A stretch of DNA of 22,528 nt from a virus, in IMG/VR virus record IMGVR_UViG_3300009474_000704, positions 1 through 22,528 of that record, one strand, 5' to 3'. The position numbers were made by a program, and so were the translations under genes. How positions within the stretch are numbered: position 1 is the stretch's first letter; each line of letters begins with the position of its first letter. This document shows positions 1-7,485 of this stretch, in pieces. The notes under the pieces are model-generated. The model was given only the letters and a program-made list of their open reading frames with translations. It was not told the DNA's origin and did not search any database.

Positions 1-2070
1 CGTGTCGAGGGTGAACCCGTACTCAATGACGGCCAACGCGCCGTCACTTTGCGGAACGCCCGCCGTCACATTGTCGCCCAACACGGTTGTCCCGAGGTCC
101 AAAAATTCCGTGTTCGCGGATTGCTCAACGAAAAAATCAATGTCGGCGTCATCGGAGTTGTTGCCCACCCCGACGACGAGTTCCTCGACGCGGTCCTCGG
201 GTGCGGGTAACGGTGTTCCCGACACGTTCGCGCCCGTGTGGTCGTAGTCCACAAATGCCACGGTGTGGAAAATGTTGTCCAACTCGGGGAACGTTTGTCG
301 GACCGTCCCATTGCGGGTGACCACGATTCGGTCCACGGTGCATGTGACGCCGTTGTACGATGACGAGTTGTTGGGCAACGGGACCGTCATGAAATCAAAA
401 TCGTGGGCCACGTCGTCCTGTTGCGTTTGGTTGACCCTGTATTCGAATTCGTTGTTGTCCGTTGCGCGGATGTGCAATCCCCCCACGCGCGCCCACCCGT
501 CCCCATCCTCAACGACTTCCGCCGCGGGTGTCGAATGAGTCCACGGGACAATGATGTCGTAAAACTTTTCCTCCGTGGTCCATTGAGGGTTCGGGACGTG
601 GACGGTGTTGAACGACAAATTGGGGTCGGTGAAATCACCGTTGAATCCCGTGGGCATGTCAATTGCCGTTTGTTGCGAGGTGTCCACGTTGTATTCGCTC
701 GAATAGTACAGGTTCCCCACCTTCAATTTGAGGCGGACGATGATTCGCGCGCCGATGCGGTCCGTTCCGTGGTTGTTGTACGCCGCCCCTCCAATGGTTG
801 CCCCAAATTCCTTGACGAGGTCACCCGACAAATACCGACCGCGAACGTTCAGGGTGTCCCCCTCCGAAACGGTCATGTCGTTGTTGGCGAACGTTTTGTT
901 TCCGCCACCGCTGTTTGGATAGTCCAAATAGAAACTCCGAGGCGACCCAAACGCGGAACGTTGGCCCGCGTCCGTCAATTGGATGGTGGCCCGCTTGACG
1001 GGCAACAAATACGAGTTGGTCCAACCATCACCCAAGGCGTGGTCGGCTTCGAGGTCCTTTTCGAAATTGACCGTGGACGAAACCCCAACGTCCAAGTTTA
1101 TCCCCCCAATCATTTGGGTGTCGAGGTTTAACGACGCGCAATTGCTCCGTGTGTACGAAACCACATTGAGCGAATGCGACCAATTCAACGCGTTGATCGG
1201 CATGAACCAAAACCGCCCACGCGACAAAAGGAACCGCCCACCAAACGCCGTGGCGATGTGTTCCAACACGTCACCGCATGAATTGAAGTTCAACGGGTAA
1301 TGGGCGCGCCGTCCAAAATCGTCCTCCTTTGGTTCCTTCTTTTCGTAAAACGCCGCGGTACTCACCACGGTCCTTTCGAGGGCCGCGAATGGGTAAACAT
1401 CACCCGCGTTGGTTGGACTCCATTGGAGGGTGTTGGTGGCGTGTCCTTCGTTGAACAAATCAACGACCTCCGAAAACTGTTTGTCGTTTGCCAACCAAAA
1501 ATCCGAGGTGGGGATACTGTTGATGCACTTGGCCACACAATTGGCCAACGACGTGGTCGTCAACCACGGCCCGCCATTGTGGGCGAATTCGATGTTGTTG
1601 AGGCGGCGCAATCCACATGACGCCTTTAATGTGACGAGGTACGGTCGGTCTTTGGTTTCGTACTCGATGGCCTCATGGTTGAGGATGCCCACCCACCACG
1701 GGTTCCAATACGGCCCCCCGTTGTCGTAGTAAACCGCCAAACCGAAACGGTCGTCATCGGATGTTTTGATGACGTCCACCAACGGTTCCATCGGCGCGGT
1801 TCGAATGGCCAATGTCACCTCACATGAGGACGGCACGATTGACCCGCCAACGTGGTCCGTTGGACCGTCCCATGACAACGTGAACCCATTTTCGGCCAAC
1901 TCGACCTCATGGATTCCCGTGGGGAAAAAATTGAATTCAGCGGCGGCGGGGTTCGATGTGTCGTGGTCGATGACTTCGACCCGCCATTTGCGGCCTTGGG
2001 CATCGAAAAACTCGGCGAAATATCGCGCCCGCCAATTGCCCGTGGCGGTTGAGGGATGTTGAATCGGCAT
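1..2070 (-). CDS. Tail-tip / baseplate-type protein, 5' part (gene runs off the left edge)
   Basis: The minus strand is open without a stop from an ATG at 2070 to base 1, giving 690 residues and no end. The start overlaps the TGA of the tape measure gene by one base. The gene directly after a tape measure gene in siphoviruses normally encodes distal-tail (Dit) or tail-associated (Tal) proteins. The N-terminal ~190 residues look Dit-like: a beta-rich stretch with FAEFFDAQGRKWRVEV near the start, then FGLAVYYDNGG and WWVGILNHEAIEYETKDRPY, and ending around LKASCGLRRL. A second segment (VLEHIATAFGGRFLLSRG...FWFMP) resembles hub-type domains. The remainder is beta-rich with Asn/Asp/Thr, as in receptor-binding or carbohydrate-binding tail parts. 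The family assignment comes from position and general pattern. The true C-terminus, often the host-recognition end, is not in the window. Confidence 0.8.
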   Translation of the reverse strand, partial: MPIQHPSTATGNWRARYFAEFFDAQGRKWRVEVIDHDTSNPAAAEFNFFPTGIHEVELAENGFTLSWDGPTDHVGGSIVPSSCEVTLAIRTAPMEPLVDVIKTSDDDRFGLAVYYDNGGPYWNPWWVGILNHEAIEYETKDRPYLVTLKASCGLRRLNNIEFAHNGGPWLTTTSLANCVAKCINSIPTSDFWLANDKQFSEVVDLFNEGHATNTLQWSPTNAGDVYPFAALERTVVSTAAFYEKKEPKEDDFGRRAHYPLNFNSCGDVLEHIATAFGGRFLLSRGRFWFMPINALNWSHSLNVVSYTRSNCASLNLDTQMIGGINLDVGVSSTVNFEKDLEADHALGDGWTNSYLLPVKRATIQLTDAGQRSAFGSPRSFYLDYPNSGGGNKTFANNDMTVSEGDTLNVRGRYLSGDLVKEFGATIGGAAYNNHGTDRIGARIIVRLKLKVGNLYYSSEYNVDTSQQTAIDMPTGFNGDFTDPNLSFNTVHVPNPQWTTEEKFYDIIVPWTHSTPAAEVVEDGDGWARVGGLHIRATDNNEFEYRVNQTQQDDVAHDFDFMTVPLPNNSSSYNGVTCTVDRIVVTRNGTVRQTFPELDNIFHTVAFVDYDHTGANVSGTPLPAPEDRVEELVVGVGNNSDDADIDFFVEQSANTEFLDLGTTVLGDNVTAGVPQSDGALAVIEYGFTLDT

Positions 2071-4871
2071 CAGCGGCCACGGTTTCGTTTTGCGCGTTCA
2101 TGGGCCAACACGATGTCGTGTCCTTGGATTTTGCCCGTGACGTTCATGTTTTGATTGGTTTGGGCGACCTGACCGAGGAACGCGCCCATTCGTTCCATTG
2201 GGATGATGGCTTCGCGTCCCGAGGGGTTGTCACCGATGAGGGCGAGTTGGGGACCGAGGGTCATTCCACCCGTTTTGAGTTTGGGAACCGACGCCAACAA
2301 CGCGGCGATTTGTGCTTTGAATGTGGCCGCCTTTGCCGCGCCTGAAATGCCACCCGTGGCGACGTTGTCAGGTGTTGGGCTGAACGCCAACATGACCGCG
2401 TTGGCGATGGCCCCTTTGACGGCGTTGAGGATGATGTTTTTGAAAATGCCCGCGACGGCTTGACCAAACGATTGTCCCTCCCCTGTTGCGGCGGCAAATC
2501 CCGCGCCGATGATGTCGGCGGCAACTTGGCCCGCATCCGCGGCGGTGAACAACTCATTGGCCGTTTCGGTGGCCGCCTCCGTGTTCGTTCCCAACAACTC
2601 ACGCAACGCCACCATTTTTTCGTTGAGGACGTCGAATTGTTCCGTGTTAATGAATTCAGGATTGGCCAACAACGAATTGGTCAAAAACGATTCGAGTTCG
2701 GCGAGGGTCCGTTTGGCCAACTCCATGTCGTCAATGATTCCCAACCCTTTTTGTGTTTGGAGGGTGGCGACGGCGTCATTGAAATCCTCGGCCAACTGTT
2801 CCGATGTGGTCTTGGTCGTTTCGGCGAACTGTTGCATTCGCAACACCAACCCCGTCAACGTTTCATCGGCATTGGCGAAATCCGCCTCGACAATTTCTTT
2901 GATCGCCGATTCAATCGCGCCAAACTTTTCCGAATCGAAGTTTTCCCCGAACAACGTTTCCAACTCCCCAAGGTCGGTGAGTTGTTTTTCGAGGTCGGTG
3001 ATGACGTCGGCGAGGGTCTTGGGGACCTCGACATCGCCGCCGATGAGCGAACCCACATCCACCGACGAACCGTCCCCAGTATCCAACGCCTCATTGAGGG
3101 CCGATTGTAGGTCGTCACGTTTGGCCTCCAACCCCGAACGGTACTCGGCGACCGTGGCGTCCACCACCTTTTGGAGGTTGGATTGTACAAATGCGATGGC
3201 ATCGTCACCGAACAAACCTTGTTGAATGGCTTGGGCGGTGAGGATGTTGATTTGGGTTTGGAGTTTGTTTCCGAGTTCCTTTTTGAGCAACGGCGACAAC
3301 TCATCGCCGATTTTGCCAATGTCCTTGACCCTGAAACCTGTTTGGTCCAACTCGACGGACACTTTGGATGACACCGCCGTGGTGTTGAACCTGTCCAACT
3401 GGGCGTTGATTTGCGACACCCCATCCCTCAATTCCTTGATGGACGCCGTGTTGACGTCGAGGTTGAGGGCGTTTCGCAACAACCCAATTTGTTTGGCGAT
3501 TTCAAGGTTGGCCGCGCGTGTTTGTTCGGCCAAATCCCTTTCCTCGTCCGACATGCGCCCCATGTTCGAAATGAACGGGATGGCGAGGGCGGTGACCGCG
3601 GTGATGGCGGTGACCAACAACCCAAGCGGATTGGCCCGAACCGCACGTGTCAAGGTCCTCACAACGACGGCCATTCGTTTGAACCTCATGGACGCCGTGA
3701 ACCCACGGGCCGCGACGAGGGAAAACGCCTTGGACAAATTCAAAACCACACGCGTGACACCACCTCCAATGGAGGCGACGGGGCCGATGGCGGCAACGAA
3801 CGCGGCGGCCTTGACAATGCTTTTTTGGGTTTCCCGTGACATGTTCCCAAACGATTGGGCCATGTCCGTGATTTTGTTGATGATGTCGAGGACAACAGGC
3901 GCGAGGGCGTTTCCGATTTGGATTTGTGCGCCTTCAAGCGCGGAACGCATGGCGGCAATCCCACCCGACGCCGAATCGTCCATTTCGGCGGCCATGTTTT
4001 TGGCGCGCCCTTCCGCCGTTTTCAGTTCGACCCCCAGTTCCCCGAGGGCGTCGGTGTTCTTTCCAAAGATTGGCGACAAAATCGCCGCGCGTTTCCCAAG
4101 GATGTTGATGGCGTCGGCGTACGACACCGAACCGTTGATGATCCCCGTGAACGTTTCTTTGACGTCAACCCCCGAGGCGGCCAACTCGGAAAACGCCATT
4201 TTGAGTTTGGTTCCCGCGTCGGTTCCCTCGATGCCATTGTTGGCGAGGACACCCAACAACGCGGTCGTTTCCTCCAAGCTGAACCCAAATTCCTTGGCAA
4301 CTGGGGCCACGTTGCCCATCGACCCCGCGAATTTTTCGAGGTCCAAGGCGGACGCACCAAACGCGGTGGCCATGACGTCCGCAACCTTTCCCGCATCCTC
4401 GGCATCCAACCCAAATTGGTTGATGGTTTTGACCACCGTTTCGGCGGTCGGCCCGAGGTCGTTTCCAAACGCTTGGGCCAATGCCAACGTGGAATCGGTC
4501 GCCTTGACGATTTCGTCGGCGGACAACCCCAATTTGGCCATTTCCAATTGGAGTTCGGACACGCTTGACGCGCTGAACACCGTGGATTTCCCAAGGTCCA
4601 ACGCGTTTTTTTCGAGTTTGTCAAACTCCGCACCCGTGGCCCCTGACACGGCTTTCACCTTTTTCATCGCCAATTCAAAATCGGCGGCCACCTTGAACGA
4701 TGACGCGCCGATTGCGGCGAGGGGTGCGGTGAGGCCAATGGACAATCCGCGGCCAACCTGCGACAATGATGTTGACGTCGCTTTGAGTTTGCGTTGGGCC
4801 GACGTCAAGCCCCGTTCAAATTTGTCGGCTTTTAGTCCGAGGACAACGCTGAGGAGGGATTGACGCGCCAT
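2070..4871 (-). CDS. Tail tape measure protein
   Basis: This is the longest gene here (933 residues). It sits after the tail chaperone pair and before the tail-tip gene, the standard place for a tape measure protein. The protein scaffolds tail-tube assembly, sets tail length, and is ejected with the DNA. Residues ~1-330 match the TP901-type core: a basic start (MARQSLLSVVLGLKADKFERG), then alternating Ala-rich helices with DFELAMKKVKAVSGATGAEF and repeated STVFSASSVSEL / GLSADEIVKATD / NNGIEGTDAGTKLKMAF units. Around residues 370-430 there are Ala/Val/Ile-rich hydrophobic stretches. These are followed by long charged helices that probably form coiled coils, and by a Gly/Ala-rich region near 750-850. 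The ATG at 4871 lies inside the 3' end of the G-T frame (40-base overlap). By the usual ~0.15 nm per residue rule, the tail would be about 140 nm, which is an inference. Confidence 0.95.
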   Translation of the reverse strand: MARQSLLSVVLGLKADKFERGLTSAQRKLKATSTSLSQVGRGLSIGLTAPLAAIGASSFKVAADFELAMKKVKAVSGATGAEFDKLEKNALDLGKSTVFSASSVSELQLEMAKLGLSADEIVKATDSTLALAQAFGNDLGPTAETVVKTINQFGLDAEDAGKVADVMATAFGASALDLEKFAGSMGNVAPVAKEFGFSLEETTALLGVLANNGIEGTDAGTKLKMAFSELAASGVDVKETFTGIINGSVSYADAINILGKRAAILSPIFGKNTDALGELGVELKTAEGRAKNMAAEMDDSASGGIAAMRSALEGAQIQIGNALAPVVLDIINKITDMAQSFGNMSRETQKSIVKAAAFVAAIGPVASIGGGVTRVVLNLSKAFSLVAARGFTASMRFKRMAVVVRTLTRAVRANPLGLLVTAITAVTALAIPFISNMGRMSDEERDLAEQTRAANLEIAKQIGLLRNALNLDVNTASIKELRDGVSQINAQLDRFNTTAVSSKVSVELDQTGFRVKDIGKIGDELSPLLKKELGNKLQTQINILTAQAIQQGLFGDDAIAFVQSNLQKVVDATVAEYRSGLEAKRDDLQSALNEALDTGDGSSVDVGSLIGGDVEVPKTLADVITDLEKQLTDLGELETLFGENFDSEKFGAIESAIKEIVEADFANADETLTGLVLRMQQFAETTKTTSEQLAEDFNDAVATLQTQKGLGIIDDMELAKRTLAELESFLTNSLLANPEFINTEQFDVLNEKMVALRELLGTNTEAATETANELFTAADAGQVAADIIGAGFAAATGEGQSFGQAVAGIFKNIILNAVKGAIANAVMLAFSPTPDNVATGGISGAAKAATFKAQIAALLASVPKLKTGGMTLGPQLALIGDNPSGREAIIPMERMGAFLGQVAQTNQNMNVTGKIQGHDIVLAHERAKRNRGR

Positions 4872-5209
4872 TGTGCGATGAGGTTTTTTTGTTCTTCGGT
4901 CACTTCATTTGAACCCGTTGTTGTGGTGTCGTCGTCGTCCCTGTATGGGGTGAAATCCGCGGGTTCAAACGGAGTTGGACGGCGTTTTGGGTCACGGTTG
5001 GCGTTGGCCATCAATGCCATCACGCTTGACGTGTGGTTCCACATCATGCGGTCGCGGTCGATCACCCCTTTGTTGAAGGCGAAAAACTCGAAAAACGTGA
5101 ACGACCAAAACTCATTGGGGCGCAACCCGAGGGCCAACCCGTGGCGGTACAAATCCGCCCATGTTTGGAGGGTTGAGGGGGCGGAATCACTCCCACCCCC
5201 TCCCGTCAG
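4832..5209 (-). CDS. Tail assembly chaperone T-part, expressed by -1 frameshift from the G gene
   Basis: This 125-codon frame begins at CTG (5209-5207) immediately after the slippery heptamer and ends at 4832, inside the tape measure start. It lies in the -1 frame relative to the upstream G gene. It starts LTGGGGSDSAPSTLQTW and continues with an aromatic segment (NEFWSFTFFEFFAF), typical of the T region that binds the tape measure protein. It ends with an acidic DDDDTTTTGSNEVTEEQ stretch. The open frame extends upstream to 5296, but that part overlaps G, is Arg-rich and has no convincing start. The expected product is therefore a 240-residue G-T fusion (115 + 125). The G/G-T arrangement is well established for lambda and many long-tailed phages. 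Its presence here rests on position, frame relation and the slip site. Confidence 0.85.
   Translation of the reverse strand: MTGGGGSDSAPSTLQTWADLYRHGLALGLRPNEFWSFTFFEFFAFNKGVIDRDRMMWNHTSSVMALMANANRDPKRRPTPFEPADFTPYRDDDDTTTTGSNEVTEEQKNLIAQWRVNPSSALSSD
5175..5202 (-). promoter_or_regulatory. Putative frameshift-stimulating stem-loop
   Basis: On the minus strand, GAGGGGG (5202-5196) can pair perfectly with CCCCCTC (5181-5175) across a 14-nt loop. The stem starts 6 nt after the slippery heptamer, within the 5-9 nt usual for -1 frameshift stimulators. The same stretch has several G-runs, so a G-quadruplex is an alternative structure. Confidence 0.55.
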
Positions 5210-5553
5210 TTTCCCGACTTTGCGTCCGTTGATGCGGTCCCGAGGGACGTTCCAATGGCGTCGGACAATTGGGCGAACTGTTCCATGTCCGCACACACGA
5301 CCGCGGCGAGGCGGTCGAATGAAATGTCAGGACGTGGGGTTCCCGCGAAATCCGCGGCGTTCATCATGCCCCAAAACACCACCGTCGGCACAAACTCCAA
5401 TGGGTTGGCGTTGACGAACTCATCGAGGGCGGCCAATTCCATGTCCCGCGCCTGACACATGAGGCGAAACGCGTTCATGTTCAACAACACGTCGTGGGTG
5501 TCATCCCCAATTTGGACCGTGGTTTGGCCCCTCAAATTGTTCGCCATGCTCAT
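5206..5553 (-). CDS. Tail assembly chaperone G-part
   Basis: A 115-residue protein between the major tail protein and the tape measure gene, the position of lambda gpG or HK97 gp13-type chaperones. These coat the tape measure protein during tube assembly and are not in the virion. The ATG at 5553 shares one base with the TGA of the major tail gene; a second ATG (MANN) lies two codons later. The sequence is mostly helical (NMNAFRLMCQARDMELAALDEFVNANPLEF...), consistent with the family. Its last sense codons are TCG GGA AAC followed by TGA. They contain the slippery heptamer GGGAAAC, so some ribosomes should shift into the T frame. The family call rests on context and size more than on residue motifs. 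Confidence 0.85.
   Translation of the reverse strand: MSMANNLRGQTTVQIGDDTHDVLLNMNAFRLMCQARDMELAALDEFVNANPLEFVPTVVFWGMMNAADFAGTPRPDISFDRLAAVVCADMEQFAQLSDAIGTSLGTASTDAKSGN
5209..5215 (-). other. -1 ribosomal slippery heptamer GGGAAAC
   Basis: On the minus strand the zero-frame codons read TCG GGA AAC TGA, so the heptamer G-GGA-AAC fits the X-XXY-YYZ rule exactly. It lies directly before the G stop codon. After a -1 slip the next codon is CTG, opening the T frame. GGGAAAC is a recognised slippery type; lambda uses GGGAAAG in the same gene. Confidence 0.85.
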
Positions 5554-5981
5554 CAAGTGAATTGACCCGTGGTCATGTTGTCACAATCGAACGACACGTT
5601 GAATGACGTGGAATCGTTCAACGGTGCGGATTCCTCAAATGAGGTGATGAACGCGTCAACTTGGACGTATGGGTCACCGCTGACACCCGACCCGTAACGG
5701 AGGGTCAATTGGGTTTTGTTTTTTGCGGCGGCGAAAAGTTCGGTTCGCCCGTGGTTGTCGTAGGCGGTCAAACCTTCGATGGTCATGTTGACGGACTGTT
5801 GCCCAGGCAACACGGACCGCGCGCCGTCGTTGTCTTTGCAAACCGTTTCAATCATTTCGTTGGTGATGCTCAACGACGCATTGGTCCCGCATGCAATGAG
5901 CGAATAGGCGGGTGTGGGTGTCGCCCCATCGGAAATGTAAATCCCGACGAGGTTTCCCTTTACTGTTCCTGTTGTGGCCAT
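5553..5981 (-). CDS. Major tail (tube) protein
   Basis: A 142-residue protein directly upstream of the tail chaperones, the usual place for the tail tube subunit that polymerises around the tape measure. It opens MATTGTVKGNLVGIYISDG, has the ASLSITNEMIETVCKDNDGARSVLPG segment typical of TP901-1/Bacteroidota-type tube proteins, and ends FNVSFDCDNMTTGQFT. Alternating beta strands and Gly/Asn/Thr richness fit a tube beta-sandwich. The upstream Cys-cluster gene ends 3 bases before the ATG, so the two are probably co-transcribed from the element at 6270-6288. Confidence 0.88.
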   Translation of the reverse strand: MATTGTVKGNLVGIYISDGATPTPAYSLIACGTNASLSITNEMIETVCKDNDGARSVLPGQQSVNMTIEGLTAYDNHGRTELFAAAKNKTQLTLRYGSGVSGDPYVQVDAFITSFEESAPLNDSTSFNVSFDCDNMTTGQFT

Positions 5982-5984
5982 GTT

Positions 5985-6236
5985 TTATTTGTTGGAGTTG
6001 GTTGGACGTTTCCGTGTGGACCGCTTTTTGGCGGCCTTCTTTTTGTCGCATTCCTCACACGGTTCGTTTTTGTCCTCACACGGACACGGACGTGACGGTG
6101 GCGGATCGGTGACGGTCGGGTGGTGAATGGCGACGCCCGCGTCAATGAGTTCATGTCCCAACTTGGCGTCAACCAAAATGGTGTGGCCTACTGGCCACGA
6201 ACGTCCTTCAACGGGTGCGATTGTTTGGATTTTCAC
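5985..6236 (-). CDS. Small Cys-cluster, Lys-rich-tail protein (unknown)
   Basis: An 83-residue protein that I do not recognise as a named family. The start is GTG at 6236; no in-frame ATG gives a better N-terminus. The GTG is supported because it lies exactly 33 nt after the 19-nt element, as does the portal ATG. Residues 1-45 look like a small folded domain (MKIQTIAPVEGRSWPVGHTI...DAKLGHELIDAGVAIHHP). Then comes a Pro-rich linker, four cysteines spaced C-x-C-x6-C-x2-C (positions 51, 53, 60, 63), and a basic tail (KKKAAKKRSTRKRP). The cysteine spacing could bind a metal ion. Genes at this position in related phages are often small unannotated head-tail or tail proteins. Confidence 0.75.
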   Translation of the reverse strand: MKIQTIAPVEGRSWPVGHTILVDAKLGHELIDAGVAIHHPTVTDPPPSRPCPCEDKNEPCEECDKKKAAKKRSTRKRPTNSNK

Positions 6237-6242
6237 AACGCC

Positions 6243-6266
6243 AAAAATCCCGCCTCAATGACGGGA
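6243..6266 (-). terminator. Hairpin plus T5 (intrinsic-terminator-like) just before the 6236 gene
   Basis: On the minus strand, TCCCGTC-ATTGA-GGCGGGA forms a 7-bp stem (one G-T wobble) with a 5-nt loop, followed by TTTTT. It lies between the tail-completion gene (stop at 6295) and the GTG at 6236, ending 6 nt before that start. It could end transcripts arriving from the head module, or it could be an RNA structure in the leader of the next gene. It overlaps the region downstream of the 19-nt element. Confidence 0.5.
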
Positions 6267-6269
6267 TGA

Positions 6270-6288
6270 CGTTGACGTTGTCAAGTTC
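6270..6288 (-). promoter_or_regulatory. Late-promoter-like 19-nt element, copy B
   Basis: The minus strand reads GAACTTGACAACGTCAACG, identical to copy A at 11464-11482 except for one base (A for G at position 10). It contains an imperfect inverted repeat (TTGAC...GTCAA). It lies exactly 33 nt before the GTG at 6236, as copy A does before the portal ATG. I read it as a phage-specific promoter or activator/repressor site for the tail module. Confidence 0.6.
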
Positions 6289-6294
6289 CTTGGG

Positions 6295-6699
6295 TTACGT
6301 GTGCGCGCCTTGGGCGGTGCGTTTCACCGTCACCACGAATTCGGCGATGGTGATGAATGTTTCGTCCTCCGATGACATGCCCGTTTCGAGGTCATCAAAT
6401 CGGATGTCCACGTCCTCACCGTTGACGACACCCACGTATTTGTCCAACTCGTCGCGGACGTATCCCGAAATCACAAACGATTCCCGTGGGTTGTCGGCGT
6501 ACGTGGCCACCTGAATGGTGACAAAATCCAACCCCGAGGATTTGTCCTTGGTTTCCGACGTTTTCACGTCGATGAGGTCCACCGTGATGGCGGGCAATCC
6601 TGAACCCTGTTTCCGTTGGATTGGGAAAATGTTGTCGGTCCCAACGGTGTTTCCAATGGCGAGGTCGTTTTTGAGGATGGTGACAATCTCTCCAATCAT
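6295..6699 (-). CDS. Tail completion / terminator protein (DUF3168-like)
   Basis: A 134-residue protein following the gp10-like gene and preceding the tail tube gene, the place of tail-terminator proteins that cap the tube and join it to the head. It starts MIGEIVTILKNDLAIGN, a short helical start common in this group, then ITVDLIDVKTSETKDKSSGLDFVTIQVATYADN (beta strands), VRDELDKYVGVVNGEDVDIRFDDLE, and a final strand (FITIAEFVVTVKR). The pattern of an N-terminal helix, strands, and a helix with a final beta strand agrees with the gpU/DUF3168-type fold. The ATG at 6699 overlaps the upstream stop (ATGA). The family call is by order and pattern. Confidence 0.78.
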   Translation of the reverse strand: MIGEIVTILKNDLAIGNTVGTDNIFPIQRKQGSGLPAITVDLIDVKTSETKDKSSGLDFVTIQVATYADNPRESFVISGYVRDELDKYVGVVNGEDVDIRFDDLETGMSSEDETFITIAEFVVTVKRTAQGAHT

Positions 6700-7169
6700 G
6701 TCGTGACGGCTTTGTTGATGTGGTCAAAAATTTTGCGTTCCGCCTCACCCCGCTTGGCTTGGAATGCGCGGTCGATGAATCCGACGCCTTTGACACCACG
6801 CCGTGTGATGGACTTGACGCGGATGTTTCCACCGCCCGCCACGAACACGGAAAACAACCCACGTTTGGCGGTGTACGTTCCGCCACGTGAACCCAACTCG
6901 ACGATGTGCGCGTACGGTGCGCCCTTCTTTCCTCCCCTCGGTCCCACCACGACCGTTTCACCCACGGCGCGGTTTTTCTTTCCCCGTCGTGTGACGATGC
7001 TTTTGTGGAGGCGGCCCGACTGTTTGGGGGCCAATTTTTTCATTTCCCGTTTGATCGGCGGCGCGCCCTTTTTCAAAACCTTGACGGCCTCTTTGCGGCC
7101 CAACTTGGCCTCCAACCGTTTGAGCCGTTGCGACAACTGTTCCACCCCTTCAATTCGAATGTCACTCAT
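6696..7169 (-). CDS. HK97 gp10-like head-tail / tail-completion protein
   Basis: A 157-residue basic protein starting MSDIRIEGVEQLSQRLKRLE. The family signature is clear: an N-terminal helix ending in L.RLE, then APPIKREMKKLAPKQSGRLHKSIV (the A..k..AP...G.L..si motif), followed by VGPRGGKKGAPYAHIVELGSRG (the yA..vE.Gt segment) and GFIDRAFQAKRGEAERKI at the end. HK97 gp10 family proteins act at the head-tail interface or in tail assembly. The ATG at 7169 overlaps the upstream stop by 8 bases (ATGAGTGA); an earlier in-frame start would lie further inside the upstream gene and adds no family-like sequence. Confidence 0.9.
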   Translation of the reverse strand: MSDIRIEGVEQLSQRLKRLEAKLGRKEAVKVLKKGAPPIKREMKKLAPKQSGRLHKSIVTRRGKKNRAVGETVVVGPRGGKKGAPYAHIVELGSRGGTYTAKRGLFSVFVAGGGNIRVKSITRRGVKGVGFIDRAFQAKRGEAERKIFDHINKAVTT

Positions 7170-7485
7170 CGTTGTCGCGTTTGGTGGTGATGAGGCGCAA
7201 ACCACACCCGCGTCCAATGGTTTCGATGGACTCGATGTCGTAAAACCCGCCCGCGTACTGGATGCGGTCGGTGACGCTCACGTTACGGTTGGGGCGGATT
7301 GAAAAAAACACGCGGTCAACATTGACGCGTTGTTGTGCGGACTGGGTTTCCCTCCCACTCCGAAAATTCACGGACGCCCAAAAGTTCCCGACGGTCGCGT
7401 ACGACACCACGGGGTGGTTCCATGCGTCCACCGTGTTTTGGCGACGTTGGATTGTGATTCGTTTGTCGAGGCGTCCGATGTTCAT
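7162..7485 (-). CDS. Head-tail adaptor (SPP1 gp16 / HK97 joining-protein family)
   Basis: A 107-residue protein with the typical opening MNIGRLDKRITIQRRQNTVDAWNHPV, followed by FWASVNFRSGRETQSAQQRVN and VTDRIQYAGGFYDIESIETIG. The 'G.ld.ritiq' start and 'W.a......g.e...a.q' segment are characteristic of the phage head-tail joining family, which forms the stopper ring below the connector. The ATG at 7485 overlaps the upstream stop (ATGA). Size and order (connector, adaptor, gp10, terminator) agree with HK97-type phages. Confidence 0.9.
   Translation of the reverse strand: MNIGRLDKRITIQRRQNTVDAWNHPVVSYATVGNFWASVNFRSGRETQSAQQRVNVDRVFFSIRPNRNVSVTDRIQYAGGFYDIESIETIGRGCGLRLITTKRDNDE

Noticed and set aside
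403-1131. Open plus-strand frame of 242 codons opposite the tail-tip gene
   Set aside because: The minus strand is open for 690 codons with protein-like sequence and coupled to the tape measure gene. The plus frame is Val/Arg-rich shadow.
3226-4863. Open plus-strand frame of 545 codons opposite the tape measure gene
   Set aside because: It is an antisense shadow created by strong third-position bias. The product is low-complexity, and the opposite strand encodes a convincing tape measure protein.
5190-5215. G-quadruplex in place of a stem as frameshift stimulator
   Set aside because: Four G-runs exist but are uneven. The perfect 7-bp stem at correct spacing is the simpler choice; kept only as an alternative.
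4832-5296. Independent start for the T frame at 5296
   Set aside because: The first ~29 residues overlap G and are Arg/Gly-rich without family likeness. The slip site gives a better explanation.
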